Shown here: piece after piece, positions 1 to 9,145 of the stretch | How the letters are laid out: each line of letters starts with the position of its first letter | Position numbering within the stretch: the first letter of the stretch is position 1 | NCBI GenBank assembly: GCA_043733485.1 | Contig: JAYTGN010000083.1 | Coordinates: forward strand, 1-64,000 | Reading direction: 5' to 3' | Source: Urbifossiella sp043733485 | GTDB taxonomy: Bacteria; Planctomycetota; Planctomycetia; Gemmatales; Gemmataceae | Length of the DNA stretch: 64,000 nt | Made by a program: the position numbers and the translations under genes | The notes under the pieces: model-generated | Told to the model about the DNA's origin: nothing | The model's database searches: none | Seen by the model: only the letters and a program-made list of their open reading frames with translations

Positions 1-1
1 G

Positions 2-2197
2 CTCGTTGGGCAGGGGCGCGTCGGCAAAACCCATCTTCGGCGGCGGGTGTTCGGAACGGAAGGCATCGCTCACCACGATGCCCGGCTGGAACCCACCCAG
101 CACATCGATTACACCGAATGGACAAAACCGCTACCGGACAACCACGCCACGCAACTCCCTTCCGTCAAACTGCGCGTCTGGGATTTCGGCGGCCAGAACG
201 AGCTTCATTCCTGCCATCGCTTTTTCCTCGGCTCCCAGCGCTGCTTCTATGTCTTGATACTTGCCGCTGACCGCCCCGCGAACGGAGAAAGTATCGATTC
301 CAACCGGTTGAACTACTGGCTCAGGCTGCTCGCCCACCACGGCGAAGGCAGTACCGGCAAGAAAGCACCGGTCCTCATTGTCGTCACACGAAGCGATCTC
401 AAAGCCGCACAGAGCCGCCGTGGGGAAATCGACGAGGCGCTTGCGACAGCACGCCACCATAGCTGGTTCGGAGCCAACGTCGTTGAAGTCGTCCAAGGCC
501 TGGGCTGGTCCCGCAGTTTAAGTGAAACCGGCGACCGTGCCATCTGGGATCGCCATCAAGCCGCCGCAACGGCGATCAGTGAGGCAATCAACGCCCATCT
601 GGCGAACGTCCCCGATCTGACTGAGGCCATCCCTTCCATTTACCATGTGGCGAAAGAATTCATGGAGAAGGCGTTCTCCATAGATGGAATCGACCATGAC
701 CGCCGGATGCGAACCTGCATCGCCGGAGACGACCAGGAGAGGTTCGCCGAGCTATTCGAGCGCAGTGAGGGGCAAACGACCGATGAACAGAGAAGGAGTC
801 TTAGGCGCGCTTGTCTCGGCTTGCTAAACAGCCTCGGCGTTGTCCACTGGGTCGGCGATGTGCCTGCCATCGCACGCGACAACCCTTGGCATTTGCGGGA
901 CATCGCCTTCAATCCGCAATGGGTACGCCGTCCCGTCTACGATTTGATCCGGTGCAGCGCAGCCGAGCCGGAACTTGCGGGGTTTTTGTCCTACCGGCAG
1001 ATCGACGAATTGCTCGCGGAACGGAAACTCGGCGATCCGTCGGCCGGGGATATTTTCGAGCAAGTCGCATTCACGCCCGATGACCGGGGGCGCGTCCTGG
1101 AACTGATGAAAGCCTGCCGTCTCGTCTTTGCCAACGTGGTCGAGGAAGGAATGATCGTTCCCGATCTGCTGGCGGCTTCATCGCTTTCTGACGAGACGGT
1201 TGCGGCCGGCGGATGGAAGTTCATGACCGAATTTCTGCCGGAGAAAGTGTTCCTGCGCTTCATTGCCCGGCAGTATGCCGCCATCGATCATCACGCCGAC
1301 CGGTGCTTTCGCAACCGCGTGGTCTGGCGGAAGGACGGGGGCGACGTTCAGTTGTCTGCCTACTACAGCCCGTCCGGCGCGGCATTGCCGTTTATCCTCA
1401 TTCGCTCCATCACCCCGAAGCTGCCCATCCCTGAAACGGTGGCGATGAGCCTAGAAGCTTTGCTTAACGAGGTGTGCAAGGATGAGGGGCTTAGAGGAAT
1501 TACCCCGAAATTGTTGCCGGCCGGTGAATCCTTGCACCGCCCGGACGGCCCATTTGTATTCCGCTACCGAGAACGTCGCCTTGCTGGCACACGAACTCGC
1601 GAAGCCAGAACAGTAGCGGAGGTCACCATCGTCATCAATGGAGTGGATCTCGGCACAAGGTGGAGCCACCTATCCGGACTTGGATTTCTGTATCAGCTTG
1701 TGCGTCATGCCGGGCAAATGATCTCAATCGATCAGTTCTCCCGCACGGAACGATACGACGCAAGCCGGGGCTACCGATTCACGCAAAAGGATCAGCCAGC
1801 AGAGAGTGCATCTACAGCGGCTCGTAATTCCTCTTCAAAGTTTGTGACCTTTTCCACGAAAAAACTGAAGCAGTTGCACGAAGCGGCGGAACATAAACTG
1901 GTACAGGCAGCCAGGGACGGTACTGATTCCAATTCGCTGATGGAGGGGAAGTTCGCTCAGGAAATCGAGGAGCTGAGGAACGAGATCGAGCGCCGTGAAA
2001 ATCCAACCATGAAAAAGGCGATGAACACGGTGCAGCAGGCGATGAAGAAGGCCGTCGAGGAATTAACGCAGCAGATGAAAGAAAAAGGATTGCCAGAAGC
2101 GTATTGGGATCATTTCGAGCATTGCACCTCCTCCGAAGCTCATCCCTACCACTTCACCTACCGGCCCGCCGTTTCCATAGACTGGGACACCGACTGA
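2..2197 (+). CDS. ROCO-family GTPase (Roc-COR), 5' end outside window
   Basis: The frame is open to the left edge, so the N-terminus (in this family often leucine-rich repeats) lies outside the window. A GTG at 47 cannot be the true start because it would remove the P-loop GQGRVGKT encoded at 8-31. Further Roc motifs follow: the switch-II-like DFGGQ at 182-196 and a G4-like TRSD near 391-402. After about 200 residues comes a long region consistent with a COR domain. The last about 120 residues are charged and helical, probably coiled coil. Roc-COR proteins are GTP-dependent switches that dimerise through COR; the partner here is unknown. A hairpin follows the stop, and next downstream are a parB-like gene and conjugation-type genes, so it probably rides on a mobile element. 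Family assignment is from the GTPase motifs; the function in this cell is not known. Confidence 0.78.
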   Translation, partial: LVGQGRVGKTHLRRRVFGTEGIAHHDARLEPTQHIDYTEWTKPLPDNHATQLPSVKLRVWDFGGQNELHSCHRFFLGSQRCFYVLILAADRPANGESIDSNRLNYWLRLLAHHGEGSTGKKAPVLIVVTRSDLKAAQSRRGEIDEALATARHHSWFGANVVEVVQGLGWSRSLSETGDRAIWDRHQAAATAISEAINAHLANVPDLTEAIPSIYHVAKEFMEKAFSIDGIDHDRRMRTCIAGDDQERFAELFERSEGQTTDEQRRSLRRACLGLLNSLGVVHWVGDVPAIARDNPWHLRDIAFNPQWVRRPVYDLIRCSAAEPELAGFLSYRQIDELLAERKLGDPSAGDIFEQVAFTPDDRGRVLELMKACRLVFANVVEEGMIVPDLLAASSLSDETVAAGGWKFMTEFLPEKVFLRFIARQYAAIDHHADRCFRNRVVWRKDGGDVQLSAYYSPSGAALPFILIRSITPKLPIPETVAMSLEALLNEVCKDEGLRGITPKLLPAGESLHRPDGPFVFRYRERRLAGTRTREARTVAEVTIVINGVDLGTRWSHLSGLGFLYQLVRHAGQMISIDQFSRTERYDASRGYRFTQKDQPAESASTAARNSSSKFVTFSTKKLKQLHEAAEHKLVQAARDGTDSNSLMEGKFAQEIEELRNEIERRENPTMKKAMNTVQQAMKKAVEELTQQMKEKGLPEAYWDHFEHCTSSEAHPYHFTYRPAVSIDWDTD

Positions 2198-2199
2198 CC

Positions 2200-2220
2200 G
2201 TCCCACTTCCCGAGTGGGAC
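2200..2220 (+). terminator. Hairpin after the ROCO gene
   Basis: An 8-bp perfect stem (GTCCCACT/AGTGGGAC) with a 5-base loop starts two bases after the ROCO stop codon. There is no clear T-run, so it may be a weak terminator or an mRNA 3' end stabiliser. A related GTGGGAC motif occurs again near 2338-2345. Confidence 0.45.
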
Positions 2221-2430
2221 AGACCACTTCCGATCAAAATCGCTAACTTTCAAACATTTCTGAAGTGCAAGGGAAGTCAGCACTTACGTCGGCGGCACAT
2301 CTGCAATCGAACTCCACATGGGACGCAGCCACTGCGGAGTGGGACCAGAGGGGCATAGTCGTGGCCGGTCAAGTTCATGCAGCTAACAGTCTGGCATGAG
2401 TGGCCGCAAACGTTACCCCCGGTGAGCGTC

Positions 2431-3252
2431 ATGCCGCAACTCGTCTCGAAGCCGCTGCCGTACTTCAAACTCGATCCGAAGCAGCCTCGAAAGCTACCCG
2501 AGAACGATGCCGACCTGACCGCTTCCCAGCGGGCCGGGCTGATCGCCCTCGGCGAATCGCTGAAAGTAAAGCAACTCCAGCCAGTGCTATGCCAGCCTGA
2601 CGGGACGCTGATTGCCGGGGAACGCCGCTATCGCGCCGCGAAGCTGGTCGGGTTGGCAACGCTCGAAGCCAAGATCGCGGATGTGCCGCTCTCCGAGCCG
2701 GAGGTTCGCCGCTGGCAGCTTGTCGAGAACATGCAACGCTCTGACCTGAAGGCACTTGAGCAGGTCGATGGTCTGGAGGAACTGGCTCGCGTCAATCCGG
2801 GCATGAACAACAAGGAGTTGGCCGACCTGCTCAACATTGATCCCAGCATGGTGACCCGCTTGCGGTCGGTCGCACGTTGCATCCCGGCTGTTCATGAAGC
2901 CCTGCGAGCCGAAACCATCGGCATCTCTGATGCCTACGCCCTCAGCAAGTGCAGCACGCCGGAAGAACAGACGACTCTCCTAGCCCTCAAGCTCAGCGGA
3001 GCGAGTCGAGACACCATCGAACAAACAGGGCGCAAAAACCGCACCGGGACGGTGGCGGCGGTCAGGGTTGCAAAAGTGAAGTGCCTTTTGCCCAGTGGCT
3101 ACACGGTGGTCGTATCGGGTGAGGGTGTGTCTCTCGAAGCTGCCGCCGAAGCCTTGGCCGATGCAATCAAAGAAATGAAACGAGCGCGCGACCTCGGTTA
3201 TACCGCCAAAACATTTTCGGCAGCGATGGCTGACAGGGCGAAGAAGGGGTAA
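2431..3252 (+). CDS. ParB/RepB/Spo0J-family nuclease-fold protein with HTH
   Basis: The protein carries the ParB N-terminal box (GTLIAGERRYRAAKL), the second conserved box (ENMQRSDLKALEQ) and a helix-turn-helix (NNKELADLLNIDPSMVTRL). The rest is poorly conserved, as is usual in the family. ParB proteins bind centromere-like sites and spread along DNA as CTP switches; plasmid and ICE relatives can act as partition or regulatory proteins. No parA is visible on either side, so a classical partition role is not shown. I place the start at ATG 2431 because GGTGAG lies just upstream; an in-frame ATG at 2377 would add 18 residues but lacks a convincing ribosome binding site. It is probably cargo or a maintenance gene of the element that also holds the TraG-like gene. 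Confidence 0.8.
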   Translation: MPQLVSKPLPYFKLDPKQPRKLPENDADLTASQRAGLIALGESLKVKQLQPVLCQPDGTLIAGERRYRAAKLVGLATLEAKIADVPLSEPEVRRWQLVENMQRSDLKALEQVDGLEELARVNPGMNNKELADLLNIDPSMVTRLRSVARCIPAVHEALRAETIGISDAYALSKCSTPEEQTTLLALKLSGASRDTIEQTGRKNRTGTVAAVRVAKVKCLLPSGYTVVVSGEGVSLEAAAEALADAIKEMKRARDLGYTAKTFSAAMADRAKKG

Positions 3253-3396
3253 TGGCTGCTGGAAATGGCTCTTCCGAATCGTTTACCGCCGGCTTTGTAG
3301 ACCGCTGATATTTCTCTGATTCTATTTCCGTCCCGACCAGGACGCATGCTTGCCGATGCTTCATGGGTTAAGCAACCCGCTCACAACGAAAGGTGA

Positions 3397-3936
3397 ATGT
3401 CAATGAAATCACATTTCCTTGGTTTCAACTGGCCGCTGCTGGCAAGGACGGTGTTGAACCCAATTCACATACTGTTTTTCGTTCACTTCACTTCTGCCGT
3501 GGCAGTTGTGATTGCCAGTGTTGTTGACTTGGTTTGCCTATCTGATCCTCATTACCAGGAATGGAGGAGTTCTATGGAAACGCGATTCCCACACGACCCA
3601 GTCCTCATGCTCATGGGCATTCAATGTGTACTTGCCTCTGTTTGCATGCTGGTGTTGATTGTCCACGGCATACAAGAGATTTTTGAGGGATTCTCGAAGG
3701 AGCGGTATCGGCGCACCATTGAACTGATGGACAAGGAGCAAGAACTGGCCGCGAAGGCGGCATCTGCCGCCGATCTGCAAGCCATCATGATCCACTGCCG
3801 CGCACAGTCGTTGCTTGAGACTCAGATCGAGTTGGAGGAACTGTTGAGGATTCCCCTGTCGGTGTCTGCACCGCAACTCGTTCTCCCCGCCCCGGACATC
3901 GATCCACAGACTCCGACCACGGAGGAATCGCAATGA
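3397..3936 (+). CDS. Small membrane protein with two predicted TM helices
   Basis: This 179-residue protein is not one I recognise. Two hydrophobic stretches at about residues 20-45 and 70-90 look like transmembrane helices, followed by a charged helical region (about 95-150) and a proline-rich tail. AAAGGTG lies just upstream of the start. Its last codons overlap the first codons of the next gene in an ATGA arrangement, so the two are translationally coupled. Position directly upstream of a VirD4/TraG-like ATPase suggests a part in DNA transfer or a mobile-element accessory role, but this is context only. Confidence 0.7.
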   Translation: MSMKSHFLGFNWPLLARTVLNPIHILFFVHFTSAVAVVIASVVDLVCLSDPHYQEWRSSMETRFPHDPVLMLMGIQCVLASVCMLVLIVHGIQEIFEGFSKERYRRTIELMDKEQELAAKAASAADLQAIMIHCRAQSLLETQIELEELLRIPLSVSAPQLVLPAPDIDPQTPTTEESQ

Positions 3937-4484
3937 AAAAGATCATCGTGGCATCGCTGCTTCTCAGTGCGTTGTCATTCGGCGTGAGTGAGTTCCTCGC
4001 GAGAAAGTCACTCGATATGAAGCGAATCGGCGCTGGGCTGCCAACCGGGCCGCTCGTCATCCCCGAGTTGCCTGATCCTTCGCTGCCACAGAAGGAAGTC
4101 GATGAACTTGATCCCAACCCAAACAGCGAGCTTCTGGTTGTTGGGTCTACTCCCCGATTGAAGCGGAGAGAAACCGATGACATCGGAGCAGGCGGTATCC
4201 CAGGCAAAGGGTTTGTTCCTTCGCTGTCTGCCCCTACCGAACTCGGACCAGTTGATCCCTACCGCCGGGAACAGTTGGGGATGGCTCGGGTCTATGACGC
4301 AGTTGGCCCGAAGTTCCGCCACGGCACCTGGCTGTTCCCACTGTTGGGCATTGTGTTCATCGTCTGGCGGAAGATGGAAGAGATTCGCATCAGGCGGCTC
4401 ATGGAAACCATCGCTCAGGAAGAGGCGGTTCAACGGACCAGCGATGCCAAGGAGGTGCCTGGTGTGCCAGCGCCTCCAGCATGA
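3933..4484 (+). CDS. Hypothetical membrane-anchored protein, coupled to its neighbour
   Basis: The 183-residue product starts with a hydrophobic segment that could be a signal peptide or anchor, and has a second hydrophobic helix (WLFPLLGIVFIVW) at about residues 130-143, followed by a charged tail. The middle is polar and proline-rich. It overlaps the previous gene by 4 bases (ATGA) and the next by 23 bases. I do not recognise the family. Likely topology is two membrane passes with a loop of about 100 residues. It belongs to the same operon as the TraG-like gene. Confidence 0.65.
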   Translation: MKKIIVASLLLSALSFGVSEFLARKSLDMKRIGAGLPTGPLVIPELPDPSLPQKEVDELDPNPNSELLVVGSTPRLKRRETDDIGAGGIPGKGFVPSLSAPTELGPVDPYRREQLGMARVYDAVGPKFRHGTWLFPLLGIVFIVWRKMEEIRIRRLMETIAQEEAVQRTSDAKEVPGVPAPPA

Positions 4485-4656
4485 CTCGGCCTACGCACTG
4501 GCCACGGCTCTGCTCGAAATCATCGAGAACTGCATTCGCCCCGACGAACGGCGGGACGCCTTCGAGGAGTTTTACGCCGCCTGTAAAGGCGCGTTCGAGT
4601 GCTACGAGACCATGAAACGCAGAGAGGAAACGCGGCTGATGCCCAGCCGCAACTGA
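4462..4656 (+). CDS. Small 64-residue hypothetical protein (GTG start)
   Basis: The frame is open well upstream, but a GTG at 4462 is preceded by AAGGAGG at 4449-4455, the best ribosome binding site in this operon, which fixes the start inside the end of the previous gene. The product is soluble and helical (ATALLEIIENC, ERRDAFEEFYAACKGAFECYE) with four cysteines. It ends 9 bases before the TraG-like gene. Small helical proteins upstream of coupling ATPases may be relaxosome or regulatory accessories; no family is recognised. Confidence 0.6.
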   Translation: MCQRLQHDSAYALATALLEIIENCIRPDERRDAFEEFYAACKGAFECYETMKRREETRLMPSRN

Positions 4657-4665
4657 GGATAAAAC

Positions 4666-6177
4666 ATGAAACTCACACGCCTCATCCTGATCGCCGCCGT
4701 CGCGCTGACTGTCTATGCGATGGTCATGCTCTGCACGGTCGAGCCGTGGTTCATCGCCATCTTCGCCATCGCGGTAATCGCGGTCGCAAGCAAGCGCAGC
4801 TATACCCGGCTCACCGCCTTTGGAACTGCCAGATGGGCATCTGCCGAGGAACTCAGCCGTGCTGGGATGCTCGGCTCGAATTCTGGGCTGATCCTTGGGC
4901 GGATGGATGTTCCCAGTCCCAAGCTCCGGGCGGTCATTGGGCTGTTCAATCACCGCATCAAGGCATCCGTCGCCTGCGAAGAGTTCCTTGCCATCTTCCG
5001 CAAGAGCGTGGAGCAACCTCTGGTCAGGCTGAACAACAACGCTGTGCATACGGCGGTCTTCGCCCCCACGGGCGTCGGCAAGGGTGTGTCCTGCGTCATC
5101 CCGTTTTTGCTGACCTGTGAGGATTCTTGTGTTGTGCTGGACTTGAAGGATGGCGAGCTCGCCAGGATTACCGCCGATACCCGGCGGAAGATGGGGAACC
5201 GCGTTATTCTGGTTGACCCATACAACAGGGTGACGCAGACCCCTGATACGCTCAATCCACTTTTGTCCGTCGATAAGAATTCTCCTCACGCAATCGATGA
5301 TTGCCGCGAGATTGCGGCAGCGATGGTTGATCGCAAAGAGGAAAAGGGAGACGGCGTACACTTTCTCGACAACGCCGAAAGTGCCATCGCCGCAGTCTCT
5401 GCTCTGATAGTGCAGTTCGCCGATGCCGAAAACAAATCGTTGCAGGCCGTGTGTGATATCGTAGGCAATCCGCAGAGGTGGCTTAAGGCCATCGAACTGA
5501 TGGGTGGCTCAGACGCATGGGATGGCATGTTGGCAAGGATGGGCGGGAACCTCACCCATCTCAAGGAACGTGAGCTGGCGTCAACGATGACGACGATTTC
5601 ACGCTTCTTGACGTTCCTATCAACGCCCGCAATCGCTGCGTCTACTCGGTCAAGTTCATTCGACCCCTCCGAACTTCTTACGCATAAATCGACGGTGTTC
5701 CTCATTCTCCCTCCCGAAAGAGCGACCGCATTGTCGCCGCTCCTGAGGTTATGGATCGGGTCGTTACTTCGGGGGGTAATCAGGGGCGGATTGCAAGAAA
5801 GAAACAAGGTTCACTTCATTTGCGATGAAGCGAGTCTTCTTGGGAAAATGAATCAGATATCTGATGCCCTGACCATTGGCCGCAGTTTCGGTATCCGAAT
5901 GCAGTTGTATTACCAGGACTGCGGCCAGCTCAAGAAAGCTTGGCCTGACGGTGCCGATCAAACGCTGATGGCCAACTGTAGCCAGGTCTTCTTTGGGGTC
6001 AATGACAACGAGACAGCGAAGTATGTCAGCGAACGCCTTGGCGAAGCCACCATAGAAGTGCGGTCGCATGGCGTAAGCACGAGCCACACCCGCCAAACCT
6101 CGGATGATGGCCGCACCACCGGCAGCGTTTCCAGCCCGCGAGCCCGATCGGCACGATGGGGCACGTCACGCGTTTGA
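4666..6177 (+). CDS. VirD4/TraG-type coupling ATPase, C-terminally truncated
   Basis: The first 45 residues hold two transmembrane helices, as in coupling proteins of type IV secretion. Then come Walker A (APTGVGKG, about residues 133-140), the conserved VLDLKDGEL segment and Walker B (FICDEA, about residues 385-390). The family hands relaxase-DNA to the secretion channel using ATP. At 503 residues it is shorter than usual. Family-like sequence runs to the Ser/Thr-rich stretch (STSHTRQTSDDGRTTGS), after which the last about 15 residues are encoded by DNA that runs into a serine recombinase gene in another frame. The usual C-terminal region is therefore missing, presumably lost by recombination. 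No relaxase or other T4SS gene is in view. It is probably not functional in this form. Confidence 0.85.
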   Translation: MKLTRLILIAAVALTVYAMVMLCTVEPWFIAIFAIAVIAVASKRSYTRLTAFGTARWASAEELSRAGMLGSNSGLILGRMDVPSPKLRAVIGLFNHRIKASVACEEFLAIFRKSVEQPLVRLNNNAVHTAVFAPTGVGKGVSCVIPFLLTCEDSCVVLDLKDGELARITADTRRKMGNRVILVDPYNRVTQTPDTLNPLLSVDKNSPHAIDDCREIAAAMVDRKEEKGDGVHFLDNAESAIAAVSALIVQFADAENKSLQAVCDIVGNPQRWLKAIELMGGSDAWDGMLARMGGNLTHLKERELASTMTTISRFLTFLSTPAIAASTRSSSFDPSELLTHKSTVFLILPPERATALSPLLRLWIGSLLRGVIRGGLQERNKVHFICDEASLLGKMNQISDALTIGRSFGIRMQLYYQDCGQLKKAWPDGADQTLMANCSQVFFGVNDNETAKYVSERLGEATIEVRSHGVSTSHTRQTSDDGRTTGSVSSPRARSARWGTSRV

Positions 6178-7408
6178 TGGACCGGGCGGCCCGCAACCTG
6201 TTCGATTACGTCGAACTCGAACGCCTCGAATCGGAATACGACCTGCCGTTCATCTCCGTGTCCCAGCCGACCGAGAACACGCCCGCCGGCCGCATGATGC
6301 GCCGGACGCTCGCCAACATGGCCAGCTTCTACACCGAGCAGCAATCGGTCGATGTCCGCGAGGGGCTGTCGCGGCGCGTGCAGGAAGGCTGGTTCGTGAC
6401 TCGCGGGCCTTACGGCTACCGCAACTTCCGCAAGGAAGGACGCGGCATGGTCGAACCCGATCCAGTGACGGCCGAGAACGTCAAACGCATCTTCCACCTC
6501 TTCGCCTACGAGAATCACACGCTCGACACGCTCATCGAAAAGCTCGCCGCCGAAGGCCGCGTGTTCCGCGACTCCACCCCGAAATTCCCGCGAAGCTCGA
6601 TCCACAACATCCTCAAGGACCGGGCCTATATCGGGGAAATCGAATTCCACGGGGAATGGTATCCGGGCAAGCACGCACCGCTGGTGGACCGTGCGACCTG
6701 GAACCGGGTGCAGGCGTTGCTTGGCGGTCATGTCTACCAGTCGCTGTCGCTCACCTACGCGGGCGAACTGATCCAGTGCGGGCACTGCGGCCACCCGATC
6801 ACCGGCGAGCGGATCACCAAGAAGTCGAAGAGCGGCGAACGCTACTACACCTACTACCGCTGCACCTACTACACGAAGCCGGGCCATCCCCGCACCCGCG
6901 TGCCGGAGCCTGCCCTCGAATCGCAAGTCATGGCCATCTTCGACAAGATGAAGGTGGAAGACGAGAGTGTCCGCGACTGGTTCCGCCTCGTGCTGGCGTC
7001 GCAGACACGCGACGCACAAACAGAATCGCTAGCACAGCGGGCGGAACTCCAACGACAGGAAACGCTGCTGGTGCAGCAGCAGGACCGGCTGCTCAACATG
7101 CGATTGTCGGAAGACATCGAACAGGAGACGTTCGCCCGCAAACATACCGAGATGCGAGACCGGCTGGCCTCGATCAAACTGCAACTGGATGTGCTGGACC
7201 GCTCCCACGACGAAACAGCCGAGTTGGCGGCCAAAGTTTTTGAACTTTCGCAAACGCTACGCAGCCAATGGCTTACCGCCGATTACGCTGCGAAGCGTCG
7301 AATCCTCGAAATCGTGTTTTTGAACTGCCGACTCGAAGACGTAAACCTCGTCCCCACAATGAGAAAGCCCTTCGACGTTCTCGTCGAAGGGCTCTTTCTG
7401 AAAAACAG

Positions 7409-7427
<19 letters not shown>
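6156..7427 (+). CDS. Large serine recombinase, N-terminal catalytic region missing
   Basis: Sequence like the family begins at DRAARNLFDYVELERL, which lies in the middle of the resolvase domain. The N-terminal strand with the catalytic serine (YxRxS type) is absent, and a TGA at 6105 in this frame blocks extension. What remains is the rest of the catalytic fold, the recombinase domain (about residues 90-190), a zinc-ribbon region (CGHCGH at about 208-213, then YYRC) and a coiled coil (about 290-350). Such enzymes integrate or excise elements at short att sites. This copy should be catalytically dead. GC content is higher than in the genes to its left. The last 19 bases of the frame lie in the 3' end of tRNA-Pro, and its 3' coding region also forms a strong hairpin. 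Confidence 0.82.
7362..7399 (-). terminator. Hairpin downstream of tRNA-Pro, inside the recombinase frame
   Basis: CCCTTCGACG (7368-7377) pairs with CGTCGAAGGG (7382-7391) around a TTCT loop, with partly paired AGAAAG/CTTTCT ends. Read on the minus strand it follows the tRNA 3' end and an ACTGTTTTT run, so it probably ends tRNA-Pro transcription. Confidence 0.55.
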
Positions 7428-7483
<56 letters not shown>

Positions 7484-7499
7484 AACCTCCGACAGAGGC

Positions 7500-7528
7500 T
7501 TTGTAGCCATTTCGCTCGCATCCGGCAA
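7500..7528 (-). promoter_or_regulatory. Sigma-70-type promoter for tRNA-Pro
   Basis: On the minus strand, TTGCCG (7523-7528) and TACAAA (7500-7505) are separated by exactly 17 bases, and the tRNA 5' end follows 16 bases after the -10 box. The match is by eye. Confidence 0.5.
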
Positions 7529-7735
7529 CCGAGTTCGGTCGCTCCGCTTCATTTAACCACAATCCGAACCCAAAACCTCGGCTTGCCGCACGCCTTCACT
7601 TGAATCCCATCGGTTCGCTCGTTAGCCTCAACGGGAAGGGGTTCTCGTTTGCCGAATTTCCCACGCGCCAACGCCGTGGGGTTGCGGCGCGTTATACCTC
7701 GAAATAGCCTTCTCGTGTTCGCTTCCGAGGAACCG

Positions 7736-9076
7736 ATGTTTTCCACTCGCTTCTTCTCCTGGACCCTGCTCGCGGCCGGCGGGTTCGCACTCGTTGCGGC
7801 CTCGCAATCCACGCTGGCGCGACAACCGGGCAAGGACGATCTGCCGAAACCGCCCCCGAACATTCTCGCGTTCCGGGATAGTCCCGCCGATCTCAAGAAG
7901 GCCAAGGAAGCCTTTACCACCTTCGCGAAATATCAGGCCGACTACATCTCGCATCCCAAGGTTTACTCCACGCCTCAAGAGTTCAACCCGATCCCCGGCA
8001 AGGTACAAACTTCGGATCAGATCATCGGCGACATGAGCCGGTTCATTCTCGTGCCCCTGCCCGGCAATCAGATCGGCCCCGATCAGGCGGACTACATTCG
8101 AGAACTGGGCCTGGCTCTCGATACTGAGCTGAAAATCGCCATCGAGCAGAACGGCTCCGCGATCGTTCGCGTTAATGCGACGCGGATGCTGGCTGCGGCT
8201 TGCCGTTCGGGCGCGACGGCCCATTTTCCCACCGTGACGTCTCTGATTACCAACGCGAATACTCCGGCGGAAGTGAAGTACTATGCGTTTCAAGCTGCCG
8301 CGAATCTGCTCGCGGCGTACGATCTCAACGACTATCCGACCCGCAAGCACGCGAACAAGCCCAAGGAAGTCAGCGATTTGATCGCGGCACTGCAAGCCGC
8401 GATCACGAAGCCGAACGCGATCATCCCGGCTCCCGGAACCGGCGGGCCGCTTCCTCCCGATCAGGTCGAAGTGTTGACGTTCATTCGCCGGCAAGCGGTG
8501 CGGGCGCTGGCCCAGGTTCGCTTCGGCGAGAAGGTTGCCGGCGGGCCGGATCTTCACCCAGCCTTTACGCTGGCCCAGATCGCAATTTCCGATCCGGCGA
8601 TTGTGCCGCCTCCCACGGAAACCGAAGTGGCGGAAGCGGTCATCGGGATTTGCAACATGGCTCCGCCGACGCGTGCGGCGGACAAAGAGCCGTATGCCTA
8701 TGCGATGGCCGACGCCGTGGCGACGGGAATCGCGACGTTCGCCACGCGCCGGGCGGCTGCACCGCTGGACAAGTCGGTTGCGTGGCGCAACTACGGCTCT
8801 CGAATCAGCGATGGGTTGAAGGCCTGGCGGCCGCTGTTCGATCCCGTTTACAACCCGCTCAAGCCCACGGCATTCTCGGCGGCCTCCGTTCCCAAGATCG
8901 TCGACGACCTCCAGGCCGAAGCCGATAAGCGCGTGCTGGTTCCCATGTTCGAAGCCAACGGCACCGTGGACGTGAACGGCCTCAAACAGTTCCGCGACAA
9001 CACGCTGCGAAACGACAAGAAGTGGACGCTGAGCCCGTTCGTCGCCGAGCCGAAATTGACGCTCCCGAAACGCTAG
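7736..9076 (+). CDS. Exported hypothetical protein, HEAT-like helical repeats
   Basis: The frame is open from 7649, but the ATG at 7736 has GAGG five bases upstream and is followed at once by a signal peptide (FFSWTLLAAGGFALVAAS, cleavage near residues 24-28). The 446-residue product is otherwise mostly helical. Segments such as VRVNATRMLAAACRSG and VKYYAFQAAANLLAAYD have the spacing of HEAT-like repeats. I do not recognise a named family. It lies 70 bases upstream of another exported protein on the same strand, probably in one transcript. Location is periplasm or cell surface. Confidence 0.75.
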   Translation: MFSTRFFSWTLLAAGGFALVAASQSTLARQPGKDDLPKPPPNILAFRDSPADLKKAKEAFTTFAKYQADYISHPKVYSTPQEFNPIPGKVQTSDQIIGDMSRFILVPLPGNQIGPDQADYIRELGLALDTELKIAIEQNGSAIVRVNATRMLAAACRSGATAHFPTVTSLITNANTPAEVKYYAFQAAANLLAAYDLNDYPTRKHANKPKEVSDLIAALQAAITKPNAIIPAPGTGGPLPPDQVEVLTFIRRQAVRALAQVRFGEKVAGGPDLHPAFTLAQIAISDPAIVPPPTETEVAEAVIGICNMAPPTRAADKEPYAYAMADAVATGIATFATRRAAAPLDKSVAWRNYGSRISDGLKAWRPLFDPVYNPLKPTAFSAASVPKIVDDLQAEADKRVLVPMFEANGTVDVNGLKQFRDNTLRNDKKWTLSPFVAEPKLTLPKR

Positions 9077-9145
9077 ATTCCCGCTGCACGTCCGAACCCG
9101 CGGGCGGACAATCCTATCAGGACGATTGGCCGAGGAGATCAAGCC

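Noticed and set aside
2431..3252. Replication origin or parS near the ParB-like gene
   Set aside because: No cluster of DnaA boxes or palindromic parS repeats was seen nearby and no parA.
6104..7243. 379-codon plus-strand frame overlapping the recombinase
   Set aside because: Arg/His/Pro-rich shadow; the other frame encodes a clear recombinase.
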